A DNA stretch of 64,000 nucleotides from Allomyces arbusculus (taxonomy: Eukaryota > Blastocladiomycota > Blastocladiomycetes > Blastocladiales > Blastocladiaceae), in the NCBI GenBank assembly GCA_027604705.1, contig JADHYV010000014.1:372001-436000 (forward strand). The letters are read 5' to 3'. Both the position numbers and the translations under genes were made by a program. Numbering within the stretch: position 1 is the first letter of the stretch; each line of letters opens with the position of its first letter. Positions 11,635 through 23,224 of this stretch are shown here, piece by piece. Under the pieces are notes generated by a model. The model was not told the DNA's origin. It saw only the letters and a program-made list of their open reading frames with translations, and ran no database searches.

Positions 11635-12500
11635 GTGGTCGGAAGCAAGTGCGCCAAGTGTCAGCCCTCGTCGTCGAGCTGAGAGGATTTCGGCAGCGCG
11701 CGAGCTATGTCGGTGCGGTGGGCGCCTGCCGATCACGAGTTGTCTCTTTGATGGCGAATTGATCAACAAGGAATCAATCCAACGTCCCACTGCACTGGTG
11801 AACACCTCCACAGCTGAAGACAAATCCTGATGGATGCAGAAAGCCAACGCGGGCATGGATTCCTCGACGACATCCGAGACAACCAAAATGGGGCAGCGCA
11901 GGGCGCGAGCAGAGGGGGGGGGGGGGGGGGGGCCCCCCCCAGCCCCCCCGGCAACGGGGGAAACGCCACCCTGCTGCAACCCGAAAGCAAAAAGAGAAGA
12001 GGATGGGGCGGAAAAACGGAAAACCCCACCNNNNNNNNNNCGCCCTCCCCACCCGACCTCCAGCCCCCCCCCCCCCCGGGCGGCGGGCGGGCCCGGCGGG
12101 GCCGCGCCCCGCGCGCCCCCCCCCCCCCCCCCGCGCGTCGCCGACGTCAACGGGGGACAAGCGACGCTGCTGCAAGCCGAAAGCAACAAGAGAAGAGGAG
12201 AGGGCGGATATCAGGAAAAGCCAACCAAAACAAGAGACAACAACTGCAACAGCAACACATCAAAAGGGCATGGCCGCCGTCTTTGTAAACTTTCGATGCT
12301 CGCGCCCGCGCTGGGCAGCAAACGTGGGGGAAGAAGAGAGAACGATCAGGGGACAACATGAAACGGTGGAGAAGTCAGGAAACACGAGTGGCACTAGAGA
12401 GAGGGAGAGAGAAAGAAAGACAAGGGGCTACGGAGAGACAACAAAACCAAAAAGGAGATGGAGCAAAACTGATCCGAGAAAAACGCACGGCGTTCCTCGA
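11635..12500. other. spacer between exonuclease 5' end and formin 3' end, containing an assembly gap
   Basis: About 866 bp between two minus-strand genes. The right part (12230-12500) is purine-rich and probably the formin 3' UTR. The middle holds long G and C runs (G at 11914-11932; C at 12064-12077 and 12116-12132) and ten Ns. No coding potential is visible. The translated ORFs here run through Ns and homopolymers and are meaningless. Confidence 0.7.
12031..12040. other. assembly gap (10 N) with mirrored low-quality flanks
   Basis: Ten Ns. The 80 bases before the gap (11949-12030) and those at 12146-12227 are imperfect copies of one another (both contain CTGCTGCAA and CGAAAGCAA). The left copy is noisier and sits beside a G/C homopolymer. 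This looks like two contig ends covering the same place that were not merged. Confidence 0.85.
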
Positions 12501-15500
12501 TCACGACATGGTCCGCAACTGGGTGAGCAACTCCTGCGCGCGCTCGTTGATCCCCGACAGGGCGTCCTTGCGCTTGCCGAGATTCAGCGTCTCGCGGCGC
12601 CGCGACCGTGCTGCCAGCAGCGACGACACACGCGGGTCGGTACCCTCAGCCGCGGGTGCCGCAGACGCGCCCGCTGTGGGACTGCTCGAGTCGGAACTTG
12701 CGGGTGACGACGGTAATGGCGGCGGCGACGCTTTGTGCCCGCCGCGCTTGAGCGATGCGAGCAGGTCGTCCATTTCCGATATCTCGTCGTGGTCGCCGCC
12801 GCTCGTCGTGCTCGAGCTCGAGTCCATGATCCGGCGCCGCCCGTCGATCAAATCGCCCATGGTCGAGACGGCGCGTCGTCCACTTCCGCGTGCGAGCGAG
12901 AGCGTGCCATTGTTGAGCTTGGACGTGCCACGTGGCGGTGGCGCGTCGCCGAGCTTCAAGCTGTCGCGGCGCAAACTCATCATCGACATTGCCGTCCGTC
13001 GCCGGCGTTCTTGCCGCTCCTTTTGCTCGTGCTGCGCAATAATCTCCTTGTGCGCGCGCTCAAACGCAGTCAGGAAAGTCTTGAAGATCCCGAAAAACTC
13101 TTCGGCGCCCATGGCCGACGGGTCCTCGCCGTACTTGGCCACGACCTGCTCGTAGTTGACCTTCATCGCGTTATACTCGGCAAAGAGCTTCTTGAGCTTG
13201 TCGTTGGCCTGCGCTGAGAACACCGACATGATCTCGTAGAACCGATCGTCGTCGTCGCTGTCCTTGGACGAGCCCGCCGACGACCCAACGTCGCTGCCGG
13301 CATCCGACTCGCCGCTTGCCGGCGCGGGCGACGGCGTCGAGCCGCCATTGGCCTTGGCCGCGGCGATCCGCTCCTTAGCGCGCTCGACCATGTCCGGGTG
13401 CTCCTTGCGCACGCGGTCGAGCTCGTTATCGATATCGCGCAGCCCGGCATTGAGCGCGTTCATTTCCATGGTGAGCGGCTCAAACGAGACGCGGCACGCC
13501 TGCGTCATATCCTTCAAGTCGTCGGTGAACGCGAGCAAGTTGGGCACCTTGTTGGTGACCGTCTCGACCAAGAAATGCAGCAGCGTGCGCTTGTTATCGG
13601 CCGACTTGGTATCGACCAACTTGTTGATCGAGTTGATGCGGAACCCGTAGGCGTTTCCGCGGAACCCCGTGTTCATGTAGTTGCCCATGGTCAAGATCAG
13701 CTGCAACACTTCGTGGAACGCCTTCGAGTCGACCAGCGCCTGCGCGGCATCGAGCACGGCGTGCACGTCGTTGCCTTGGTCGCGCACGCGTTCGTCGAAC
13801 CGCAGGTAATAGTCCATGGCCTTGAGCCGCGGCTCGTACCGATCAATTCGCATCATTTCCACCATGAACCGATCGGCGTTCGCGAGCTCGCTCGGATCGT
13901 CCTTGTACTGCTGCAACCGCCCGAGTTCCTCGGCCGTCGGCGCAAACTTCAAGAACTGCGACACCGTCTGCAGCGTCAAGACCGAGAAATCCATGCGCAG
14001 AATAGCGCGCCGCAATTCGGCAAACGGCTTCTTCAACTTGGCCAGCATCAAATTGATGTTATACGCGCGTTTCGAATCGAGCACCGAAATCTCCTTTTTC
14101 ACGGCATGCGCGGCCGCCTCGGCCGCGGGCGCAATCACCTTGGCCTGCCGTGCCGGGAAGACAGCCTGCATTTCCGCAAACAGCGTGTCCCCGAGCGTCT
14201 TGGCCCATTTCTCGTCCGGGTCCTCGCCCTTTTCGACGGCCTCGAGCGCCGGCGCCCAAATCGTCTGCCGGATCCGAATGTCCGGGATCTTCTCCCACTG
14301 TAACTGCTTGAGCGTCACGGCGGGCGCGTACTTGCGCACACGGCGCGGCACTTGGCCGGGGAACCCAGGGAACGCCGGCGGGCGCGGAATCCCAGCGCCA
14401 CCGGGAGGTGGCGGTGGTGGGGGTGGACCGCCAAACTTGCCGCCGGGAGGAGGTGGCGGCGGTGGGGGCGGAGGTGGACCGCCGGGCCGGCCGCCGCCCA
14501 TGACGGGGGGTGGTGGAGGAGGCGGCGGCGGACCGCCGGCACCGCCGCCCATGACTGGCGGTGGCGGCGGAGGTGGCGGTGCGTTGCCCGACGGTACAGC
14601 AAACTGCATCGGCGGTGGTGGCGGTGGCGGGGGCGGCGGGGCGCCGCCGGTCATCGCAGGTTTCGCGCCCGGGAACCCCATCACGGGCGGGGGTGGCGGC
14701 GGCGGGGGTGGTGGTGCGCCGCCGGTCGTCACGGGCTTGGCCCCGGCAAACGCCATGACAGGCGGCGGCGGGGGTGGCGGGGGTGGCGGCGGCCCGCCAG
14801 CGGCCGGCTTAGCCCCGGCAAATTGCATGACGGGCGGCGGCGGCGGTGGTGGTGGACCGCCGCCGACCTTGCCGCCAAATGCCATGACCGGTGGTGGCGG
14901 TGGCGGTGGCGGTGGTGGTGGTGCGGCGCCGGACGGTGCTGCAAGTGCCGGACCCGCGGCGAGTGCGGATGCGCTCTCAGCGGCCTTGCGTTTCCAGACG
15001 TCGAGTTCGGCCTCGAGGGTCTTGATCCGCGCGGCGAGTTCGTCAACCTGCTGTTCTAGTTTCGCCTGCGCCTGGTGCGACCCAACGTCGACGGCCTTGA
15101 GCAAACGGTCGGCGGTATCCTTGCGAAGCGCGAGAAGCAGCTGCTGCACGTCGCGGTCGTGTCGTGCAATCGTCGCCTGGTGACTGGCCTGCTCGTCGTG
15201 CAACTGCGCCTGGAGCGCGGCCACGTTCTGCCGTGCGAGCGACAATTGCGCCTCGAGCCCGGCAATCTGCGACAGCAACTGCGCGCGCTGCGTCTCGGAC
15301 CCTTCAGCTAAATCCAACTCGAGTTTGTGCTTTTCGGCCTTGAGTTTGCGAATCTGCGTTTCGAGATCGTGGTTCGTGTCGAGCGCGCGCTGCAGCTTGT
15401 CCTGGTTCTCAAACAAGTGGATCAAATGCTGCACGTTGACCGTGTGCCTTGACGAGAAATCCGGGTCGATCCCCTTGCCGTCGAGCACGATCTCGGCGAC

Positions 15501-17154
15501 CGCCGTATCAATAAACCGCAGGTACCGCGCCTTGACGTCCGCCTGCCAGCTCGTCTCGTCCGAGTCCTCGTCGGCGCCTCGAATACAGGCCAAGTGCTGC
15601 AGGAGCGTCGTGAGCCAGTACATGGCCTCGGAGTGCCCTTCAACCGAGTGCAACAAACCCTTGAACAGGTCCATTGGGTCCGAAAAATCGTTGACGACCA
15701 CGTCGCACCGGTCGGCAAACTCGTCCATGTCGGCGCGCAAGTCGTCGTGAAACTGCGTGATTTGCCACTTGCAGAAATCGTTGGCAAACGACTGGATCGT
15801 CGTGAGCGCCTGCTGCAGCCCACACGCGAGCAGCTCGTTGCGCAGGTGCAGCCGGAACGCAAAGTCTTGCGGAATCCGGACCAGACCATTGATCAAGATC
15901 AAATTTGACAGCGCGTACTCGTTGAGCTCGTCGTCGGTCATCCCGCGCGTCGGGCCCGACGCGCCCACGAGACTTCCCATGATCCCGCGGCCTTGAATCA
16001 CTTCCATGAAGGTCGTGAGCCACGGGTAGAACCGTTTGGGCGCGTCGCGCTCGCGGTCGAGTGTGGCCAGACCCTTGAGGACCAAAGCGTGCCCGCGTGG
16101 CCGCTGCAGGTAGCAAAAGGCTGTGAGCACGTCGGCGACAAGTTTGCGCGTGTGCGGATTGGCCGAGTCGAGCGATAAGCAGAGCGACTCGATGGCCTCG
16201 GGCATGGCAAGCGCGGCAATCATCCCGGGCTTGACGTTCATCAGGCCCTTGAGGCACCAGACGACCTCGTTCTCGATGACGAGGAATTTGGGCTGAACCT
16301 TGCTGGAAAAAGGAGGTCAATGCGGGCGTGAGCGAACCGGCCATTTGGAGCATGGCAGAACTCGACAAGCTCGGCCACATAAAAGCCAAAACGTACACTT
16401 CCGGAGGCTGCACATGGCATCGCTGGTGCACCATGACGAGCGCGCGCAGGCCACCGAGTTGCACAAACTCGGCAATCCATTGTGGCGTGTGCGTGACGAG
16501 CGAGATGCGCAGCGACATGAGCAGTTTGTGCGAGACGCGGTCGGCTTGCGGCGGCAGGTACTTAAGGTAGTGGTCGGGCGAGTACTGGTTATTGGATTGC
16601 ACGCCCGCGCGGTTATCGCGCGTCGTGTAGTGCTGCTGGACCATAGTCCATCGCGTTCGGTCCGGCAGCGTGTAGACGGCGCGCCGCGCCGCGTCCTTGA
16701 GCCCCATATCGTCGAGCATTTCGTTGACGAGCCGTTCAAACAAGGCCGAGTCCTTGGGCGGATTTGGCGCCTCGAGCGTGCCTGGAGGAAGTAGTGCAAT
16801 CACCGACGACCGTTTATCGGCGAATGCGGTCGCGGGCGACGGCATGCCAGGGTCAGCATGGAAATCGCCATTTGCGCCAGCGACTCCACCGAGGTCGGGC
16901 ATGCTGACCGACGACATGAGCAGGTTGGGCGACTGCGGGCCGAGGTAGAGGTCATCGGACGAGGCCGATTTGCGGCGCGGCGTGAACGACAGGCGGCGCG
17001 AGGTGCCCGGGATCGTGAGGTTACCCGACGAGGCGCGCGCCGATTGCGGGCCCAAGGTCGGCGAGAGTGGCGGGTCACCGTGGTGGTGGTGGCCGTGGTG
17101 GCCATCGTCTTTCGACGACGACCCGCCGCCCTTGAGCTTGCGCAGCAGGTTCAT
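12501..17154 (-). CDS. diaphanous-related formin (GBD/FH3-FH1-FH2-DAD)
   Basis: Two exons (17154-16397 and 16302-12501) encode 1519 residues. After a low-complexity Ser/Arg N-terminus come the Rho-binding and FH3 armadillo region (about 115-520), a coiled coil (about 545-690), and an FH1 region (706-906) made of about a dozen proline blocks separated by Gly/Met/Ala spacers. An FH2 actin-nucleating domain follows (about 910-1350; LKQLQWEKIP, GNYMNTGFRGNAYGF). A short DAD autoinhibitory motif lies near 1431 (MDDLLASLK followed by basic residues). The protein should nucleate and elongate straight actin filaments when Rho relieves FH3-DAD autoinhibition, as Bni1 and SepA do at growing tips. The 94-bp intron lies inside the FH3 region and has a GTACGT donor. 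A long antisense Gly-rich frame across FH1 is a shadow. Confidence 0.93.
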
Positions 17155-19747
17155 GCCGCCTTTGGCGCGCGATTTGGGCGGGCGTGCGTCGGCCAGGGTG
17201 GGCGGAATGGTGGGGGGACGGGCAACAGGAGCAGCGAGAGCTGGGCGGGCTGGAGGACCGCCTCAGCGGGTCGATGGTGGTGCGTGCGCGCTGCACAGCC
17301 GGTCACAGCGCGACTTGACGGAGCTGGCGAGAATGGCGCCGATGGGACCCCTTTTGGCACTTGGTGGAGTCGACGGCAGCAGTGCTGCAGGTCGGACAGA
17401 CAGGCAAGAGTCGGCCAAGTCCACGTCGGGTCGGCCCGGCCAGCTGGCAACGGCGATTGGCGCGGCGGAGATGCGGCGTGCAGGGATGATGGTGGTCGGC
17501 GACTTGAGCTCGGCAGCGCAGTCGCGGGGCCGCACGGGCGCAGGCGCAAGAGTGCAGGCAGTCGCGCCGGCGCGAGGGCAAGTTGGGCACGCAGTCGGCC
17601 GTCGCGGTGGTGGTGGAGCGCACGACGCGGCGGCTTCTTGCCGAGAACGTGGTGCGTGTCGGCAGTGGGGCCGTTCCATGAACGAACCGCAATTTTGGCG
17701 GTGAGCTTCATCTTGGCCGTTGTGGCGCACTCACGGCTCCCCGAAACAAGCACGAACATATGGCCGATCTTGTTGCACGTGCTCCTAACCTGCCACGAAC
17801 ATCCGGCTGTGCAACGTGCACTCGAAGAAACATCCGAGTCTTTCGTCAAGATCACGGAAACGGCCTGCTCCAGCGGCTCGCCGCTTCCCGTGCTGGCCGC
17901 CCCAACGCTGCCAAATCATGTCAGCCATCAAATGCTATCCTCTGGGGGACATCCACGCTCCTAACGTATGCGCGCATCAATCTGTGCGCAAACAACTGGT
18001 TTCAACAACAGCACACTCCCCACTAACCTGCACACAGCACATGGAGGCTGTTGTGCACACCAGGTCATGTTGTTCTGCAGTGCACCACAACACAGTCTAG
18101 TCAAGCAACCACCATCTTGGACAACTGCCAGCTCTTCAATGAAGCAGGGGTTAGATCTTGGGTCTTGCAACCTCTTGGTTGGTGAAAAAAGGGGTAAGGA
18201 CAAGGACATGACTGCAGGGGCGTCTTGGCAAAGGGCTGGATGCAGAAGAGTGACTCATGTGCATGAGCTGGTGCTAGAACCCAATGGCCATGTCAAACAT
18301 GTTGGCTGAATCACACATGTACTCAATCACAAGGAACTGCTGCTGCCTGCTGTTCACACCATAACAACCCCACGCCCTAAGCCACAGACCTGGAAATACT
18401 TGCAACTTGGCATCTTGATGCCAGCACTGGTACCATGCCAATTGTCATCTTGTACTTGGACCCACCGTCCACCTCATGCACATGGGCAAAATGACCATCT
18501 TGGTGGAATCATGCCATGGACCTGAGACAGGAAAGAGTGGGCCCACATTGACACAACATGGTGAACATGCAGATGTGAGATTTAAACTCAGACAACACAA
18601 GGCACAACCAAGTCAGTTTCTTGCATTTATCACATTGAACCACTTGGTTCATTTCAAATGAGTCATTGGCTTATTATGTACATCATAGAGAGGACAAGCA
18701 TATTTGGTGGTGCTTGGAACCAACTACTGCCAGGTGCAGTTACACTCCCTGTGCATGGCCTTCCTTGCCCACAATAACATTTTGGTACTACTGACCTTGA
18801 TGAGCAGGACTGATGTGTGCCATCAGACCTTGAGGTGCTTGCCAAGCAACCATGACATGTTCTTGCTGGTCTTGACATACTTGCTGGGTGAAAGTCCCAA
18901 GCAGAAGCAACAGAACAGGGGAACTTGGAGGGCTTGTGGTGATGGGACCACAGTGGCTTCCACTGGTCAGCTCCTTGGCATCACAAGAGCAGCATCTTTT
19001 CCACAACCAGTGGCAACAAGAGATTGGTGGTGGTGGTGGTGGTGGTGTGTGTCATGGTTGGTTGGTGGTGGGGTTGGCATCACACTGTAAGGAGTGGGAA
19101 CTGGAGCAAGGCAGCAGCTTTGGGTGTATTGTGTTAGCTCACCATGTTGTATCAAGTTGGCTATGTCATGGCCGTTTTCTGTTGCCTTGGGCAGGACGCG
19201 CGCCCTGACTTGTTTTCGTCGCACGTCCACGTGCAGCGAGTCTTGGAAACGTGCCCCCTGGCTGTCGTTTGACATTTCTGGTCGGACCATCTCACGTGTC
19301 TCGCAACGTCCACAGTCCAATGCTGGACTTTCTCTGGCAAGCGTTATTGACAACATCACGTGGTTGGTTGCCAATATTCTTCACCAAGGAGGTGCATGGT
19401 TCGAACCTCAGCGCGCCTGCAAAATCAAGATGGCACACACAACCTCAAACGAGTCGACTTCTAGCAAACCGTTCGACACCATCGACAACCACAGTCCAGT
19501 CCAGACCGTGGCGACGCTGAAACAGCAACCCACGGCAAAGTACCAGATCCAGCCTTGCCGTCACCAACTCAGTCTGTCTGGATCGAGTCGCGCCGCTCCC
19601 GACTGTCACCGCGCCACGCCGCAACAGCACTCGAGTTTGGCTTTCCAGCTGCACCCACCAGCTGCTCGTGGAAGTCGCACCGACGACAACACAAACACCA
19701 AGAGCTTCAAGAATTTGGCTGCACTGGAACGCGACAAGCCCGTCCCG
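17155..19747. other. divergent spacer between formin and importin-11
   Basis: This 2.6-kb spacer contains the two 5' ends. The first 800 bp are GC-rich and hold only frames without gene features; they are probably the formin promoter and 5' UTR. From about 17990 to 19150 the base composition changes abruptly (see the CpG-depleted block). The last 600 bp return to normal composition and lead into importin-11. I see no gene. Confidence 0.6.
17990..19150. repeat. CpG-depleted, TG/CA-rich block, probably an old methylated repeat
   Basis: Reading every line, 18001-19140 contains only three CG dinucleotides (near 18220, 18372 and 18466) in 1,140 bp. The host genes on either side are dense in CG. 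TG and CA are correspondingly frequent. This is the pattern left by long-term cytosine methylation at CpG and deamination. No intact open frame is present. A (TGG)n run lies at 19025-19046. Which element it was cannot be told; terminal repeats are not obvious. Confidence 0.7.
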
Positions 19748-22700
19748 ATGAACCCGATGGACGACGTGGTCGCGCTCGTGACGCACCTGTGCAGCCAAGA
19801 CTCCGACGAACTCAAGCGCGCCGAGAAACTGCTCAAGTCGGTTGAGACCACCGCCGGGTTCCACGCCGCACTGCAAGTACGTTGATATCGTGGCGCCGGT
19901 TCGACTTGACGACTGCCCTGGTCGATGACTGCGCGGTCGACCGTCGTGCCCGCCTACCAGAGTCGATTTGGTTTTGCGCGACGCGTCGGATCAGAAAGAT
20001 CAACTCGTTCTGTCTCGTCTCTGCCGTCTAGGATGTCTACTTCCGCGTCGACTTGCCGACCCAGGTGCGGTGGATGGCAGCGCGCACGCTCCGAGCAGGT
20101 ATCGAGCGCATGTGGCGCCGCCCAACCAAGCAGTGCGTTGATACCCGCTCTCTTGACCCAAATATCATGGCCGAGATCGATCCGACTGACCTGCGGCTAT
20201 ATAGGGCGTTTGGGGCCGAGGAAAAGGCGCAGATTCGGTCGCGAGCGCTCAACATGCTGACCGAGAGCGACCGAATGGTACGCTTTGTTGTTGTTTGACC
20301 AGACTTGATATTCTGCTCCGTATACTCACGACCAGCTGGCGGACAGCTGCTCGCCCAAGTCGGTGCCATTATCTCCAAGATTGCGCGCCTCGACTTTCCG
20401 TCCGACTGGCCCACAGTCCTGACCGACCTGTTTGCCCTCGTGCAATCCGACGACCCAGAAGTGCGGCAGCGTGCGCTGTTTGCGCTGCACCACGTCATCA
20501 AGGCGCTCGTCTCGCAAAAGATTGGGCTCGGCCGGCGCCATTTCGAGCAAATCGCACCCAACTTGCTCGATGCGTGCGTGACGCTCTTTGAGGCCAGTTC
20601 CGGCCAGTACGACCCGGCCGCCCTCTACACGACGCTCTATGCGCTCAAGTGCGTGCGCAAGCTGCTAGCGTTTGGGTTGCGCCAGCTCGACCCGGTCGCC
20701 GACCGGTTCCTGAGCAACGTGGCCGTCTACCTGAACATGTACTATGTGAACCAGCAGGAAAAGCACGTCACGAACCTCGGCAAGCTTGTGCTTGATTTGG
20801 TCGAATACCACGGGCTCAAGTGGCTCACCTACGCCGGCACGGGCGCCGTTGTGACGTGGTATGCCGAGGCGGTGCTCGCCAAGTCGGACTCGATCCCCCC
20901 GTCGGTCTTGATCCAGGCACTGCTGGTGCTCAAGAACCTGGTGCGATTCGCGTCGCGGTTTACGCTGGAAAACGGGCAACGTACGTTTTTCTCGCTTTAC
21001 TTGTGCTCTCATCGAAGTCACAGCCGCCATCTGACGCTCTTTTTTTCTTTTTCCCAAAATTTCCAGTCCACCCGTCGACGCCAGAGGAGGCCGTCGCGCA
21101 ATACAACGCGCTGCAAACGATTGCCACGCCGACGCTGCTCCTGAATCTGCTCAACGCGCTCGCGACCTACTACTTGCGGTACACGGCCGACGACCTGCAA
21201 TCGATTGCGTCCGATCCGCATGACTGGATCATTGAAGAAGACAATGACCACTGGGAGTACCGCATTCGCCCGTGCGCGTCGCGCGTCGTCATGGAACTGG
21301 CCAACAACTACACGGACCTGATCGTGCCGGCGCTCGGGCAACTCGCGCAGTCGATGACCTCGCTGACCATGGACACGGCCACGATGCTCGCCGTCATGAA
21401 CGCGCTCGGACCCAACGCCGAAAAGTTGTCGTCGGCCGTGTCGTATGTCGACCTTTTCCAGCAGTTTCTATTGCCGTGGGCGCGACAAGTGCCAGCGTCG
21501 GACCCACTCACGCCGCTGGTGCACCGTACCGTCGCGGCCAGTATTGGCTGGTTCATGGGGGGGAGCGTGCCCAAGGCGTCGCGGCCGGTCCTCTACGAGT
21601 CGCTTGCTCTCCATTTCCTCGTCTCGTCGCATCCAATTGTGCAATTTGCTGCCGTCGAGGCACTGCGATGCAGTGTCGACGACTGGGACTTCCAAGTGGC
21701 CGGTTTCTTGCCGTACTTGAACACGCTCATGGTGCAGCTGCTCACGCTCCTCGGCGCCGTCGACCAGTTTGAACTCAAGGTCAAGGTGATCAACTGCCTG
21801 TCGGTGATCATCGAGCGGCTGGACAAGAACATGGCCCCCTATGCGCCCGCGCTCGCCGCACATATTCCGGCGCTGTGGGAGCAGGCCGACGAGGAGCACT
21901 TGTTCCAAGCGTCGCTGCTGGTCCTGCTGCAAAAGCTCACGATCGCACTGCGCAACGAGTCGGTGCACTTGCACGCGATTTGTGTTCCGCTGATCCAGGT
22001 CGCGTGCGTCGCAGACTTGCCGAGCGCCGTCTACTTGATGGAGGACGGTTTGGTTCTCTGGCACACGCTGCTCCAGTTCCATGCCCCACCGCCACCGGCA
22101 CCACCGGCTGTCGTGGCGGGCATCGAAGTGCCCGCAGCGGGTTCGCGGCTCGGTGATCTGGGCCACCTCTTGCCGCTGGTGCCCGCATTGCTCGAAACGG
22201 GCACCGAGGCGCTGCGCACGGCGCTCAAGATTGTGCAGTCCTACCTGCTCCTCGACGCCGAAACCACCGTCGTGACCATTGGCGCCGGCGTCATGGCACG
22301 ACTGCACGCGCTCCTTGGCGGCCTCGCCCCCGCGACTCCGTCGTCGTCTGGGTCCAGCACGACTCCGTCGGTCGCGGTCGTGCGGCCACAAGTGAATGCA
22401 TTCATCACGCGCGTGCTCGACATGCTCCTTGCGACCGCACCCGCTGCCTCGCTCCCGCTTCTCGTGCAATCGCAGATCCTGACCCGGCTCGTGCGCGGCG
22501 TCGCGACCAAGCACGACCATACGCTGGCGCTCGTCGCGTTTGTCGGTGTCCTCGCGCGCGTCGCGCTGCTCGTGACCCCGACCGAGTTTGCCGCACAGTG
22601 CGGCGCTGACTTTCCCGCGCTGATCGGCAACTGGTACGCGCTCTGGGATAATATCGGCCAACCACCGCACCGGAAACTCGCCGCGCTGGCCCTCACGCGG

Positions 22701-23024
22701 CTCGCGCCGTGCACTTTGGGCCAGCTCCCCGTTCTCGCAGCGATCTGGACCGAGATTTTGCACGAAGTGCACGAGTCGAATGGCGGCGACGCGCTGATTT
22801 ACTGGCAGCTCGAGACGACCGGGGACGAGGATATGGACGTGGAGTGTGGCGAGGCCACACGGCGGCGCGACTTGATGCGCCGCGATCCGGTGCATACAGT
22901 GCCAATGGTCGCGTTTATTCGCGAGGCAATTGCCGAACTGGCGGCGGGGCTCGGCGGGATGCCGAATTTGACGGCGCGGTTGGATCCGGAGGTGATTGCC
23001 GCGCTTGAGCCGATGCTCAAGTAG
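19748..23024 (+). CDS. KAP120: Importin-11 / Kap120 karyopherin-beta nuclear transport receptor
   Basis: Five exons (19748-19876, 20032-20132, 20205-20277, 20347-20980, 21067-23024) encode 964 residues, close to the 975 of human IPO11. The importin-beta N-terminal domain covers the first 90 residues (RAEKLLKSVETT, QVRWMAARTLRAGIERMWRR). HEAT repeats fill the rest. Diagnostic stretches shared with IPO11 are the acidic IIEEDNDHWEYRIRPC and the C-terminal RRDPVHTVPMVAFI. The protein should carry cargo through nuclear pores under Ran control; in yeast Kap120 imports ribosome-biogenesis factors. Introns 20133-20204 and 20278-20346 are 72 and 69 bp; the former is a multiple of three without a stop, so a naive gene caller would read through it. 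Start chosen at the first of two nearby ATGs (19748, 19757). Confidence 0.9.
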
Positions 23025-23224
23025 GTGGCAGTGGGCGACACGTTCAAGGTCCACGAGGCTCGCTTTTTGTCGTGTTTGCTGTTGCGTGTTTGGGCGGTTC
23101 CGTTCGATTCGTTGGTGTTTTTCTGTTCGGCATCGTGAGTGCCAGCATTCTGCACCGTTTCATTTGACCAATAGGGATTTTGCTTTGCTTCAACAACCGC
23201 ACCAACCCCGCAGTTCAAAACGAC
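23025..23224. other. short convergent 3' spacer
   Basis: 200 bp between the stops of importin-11 and the ANCHR-like gene on the other strand. It is T/G-rich on the plus strand, as expected for 3' UTR sequence. No other feature is visible. Confidence 0.6.

Noticed and set aside
11774-12361. Gly/Pro-rich frames crossing the first N gap
   Set aside because: They run through Ns and sequencing homopolymers and have no biological meaning.
13816-15183. A glycine-rich 455-residue plus-strand frame
   Set aside because: It is the antisense of the formin proline blocks and FH2.
17151-17855. A 234-residue minus frame upstream of the formin start
   Set aside because: Pro/Arg/Ser-rich with no domain and out of place before the formin ATG; taken as 5' UTR/promoter.
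19380-19450. A GGTTCGAACC box resembling a tRNA T-arm
   Set aside because: The flanking bases do not form a 5-bp T stem, and no acceptor, D or anticodon stem can be built around it.
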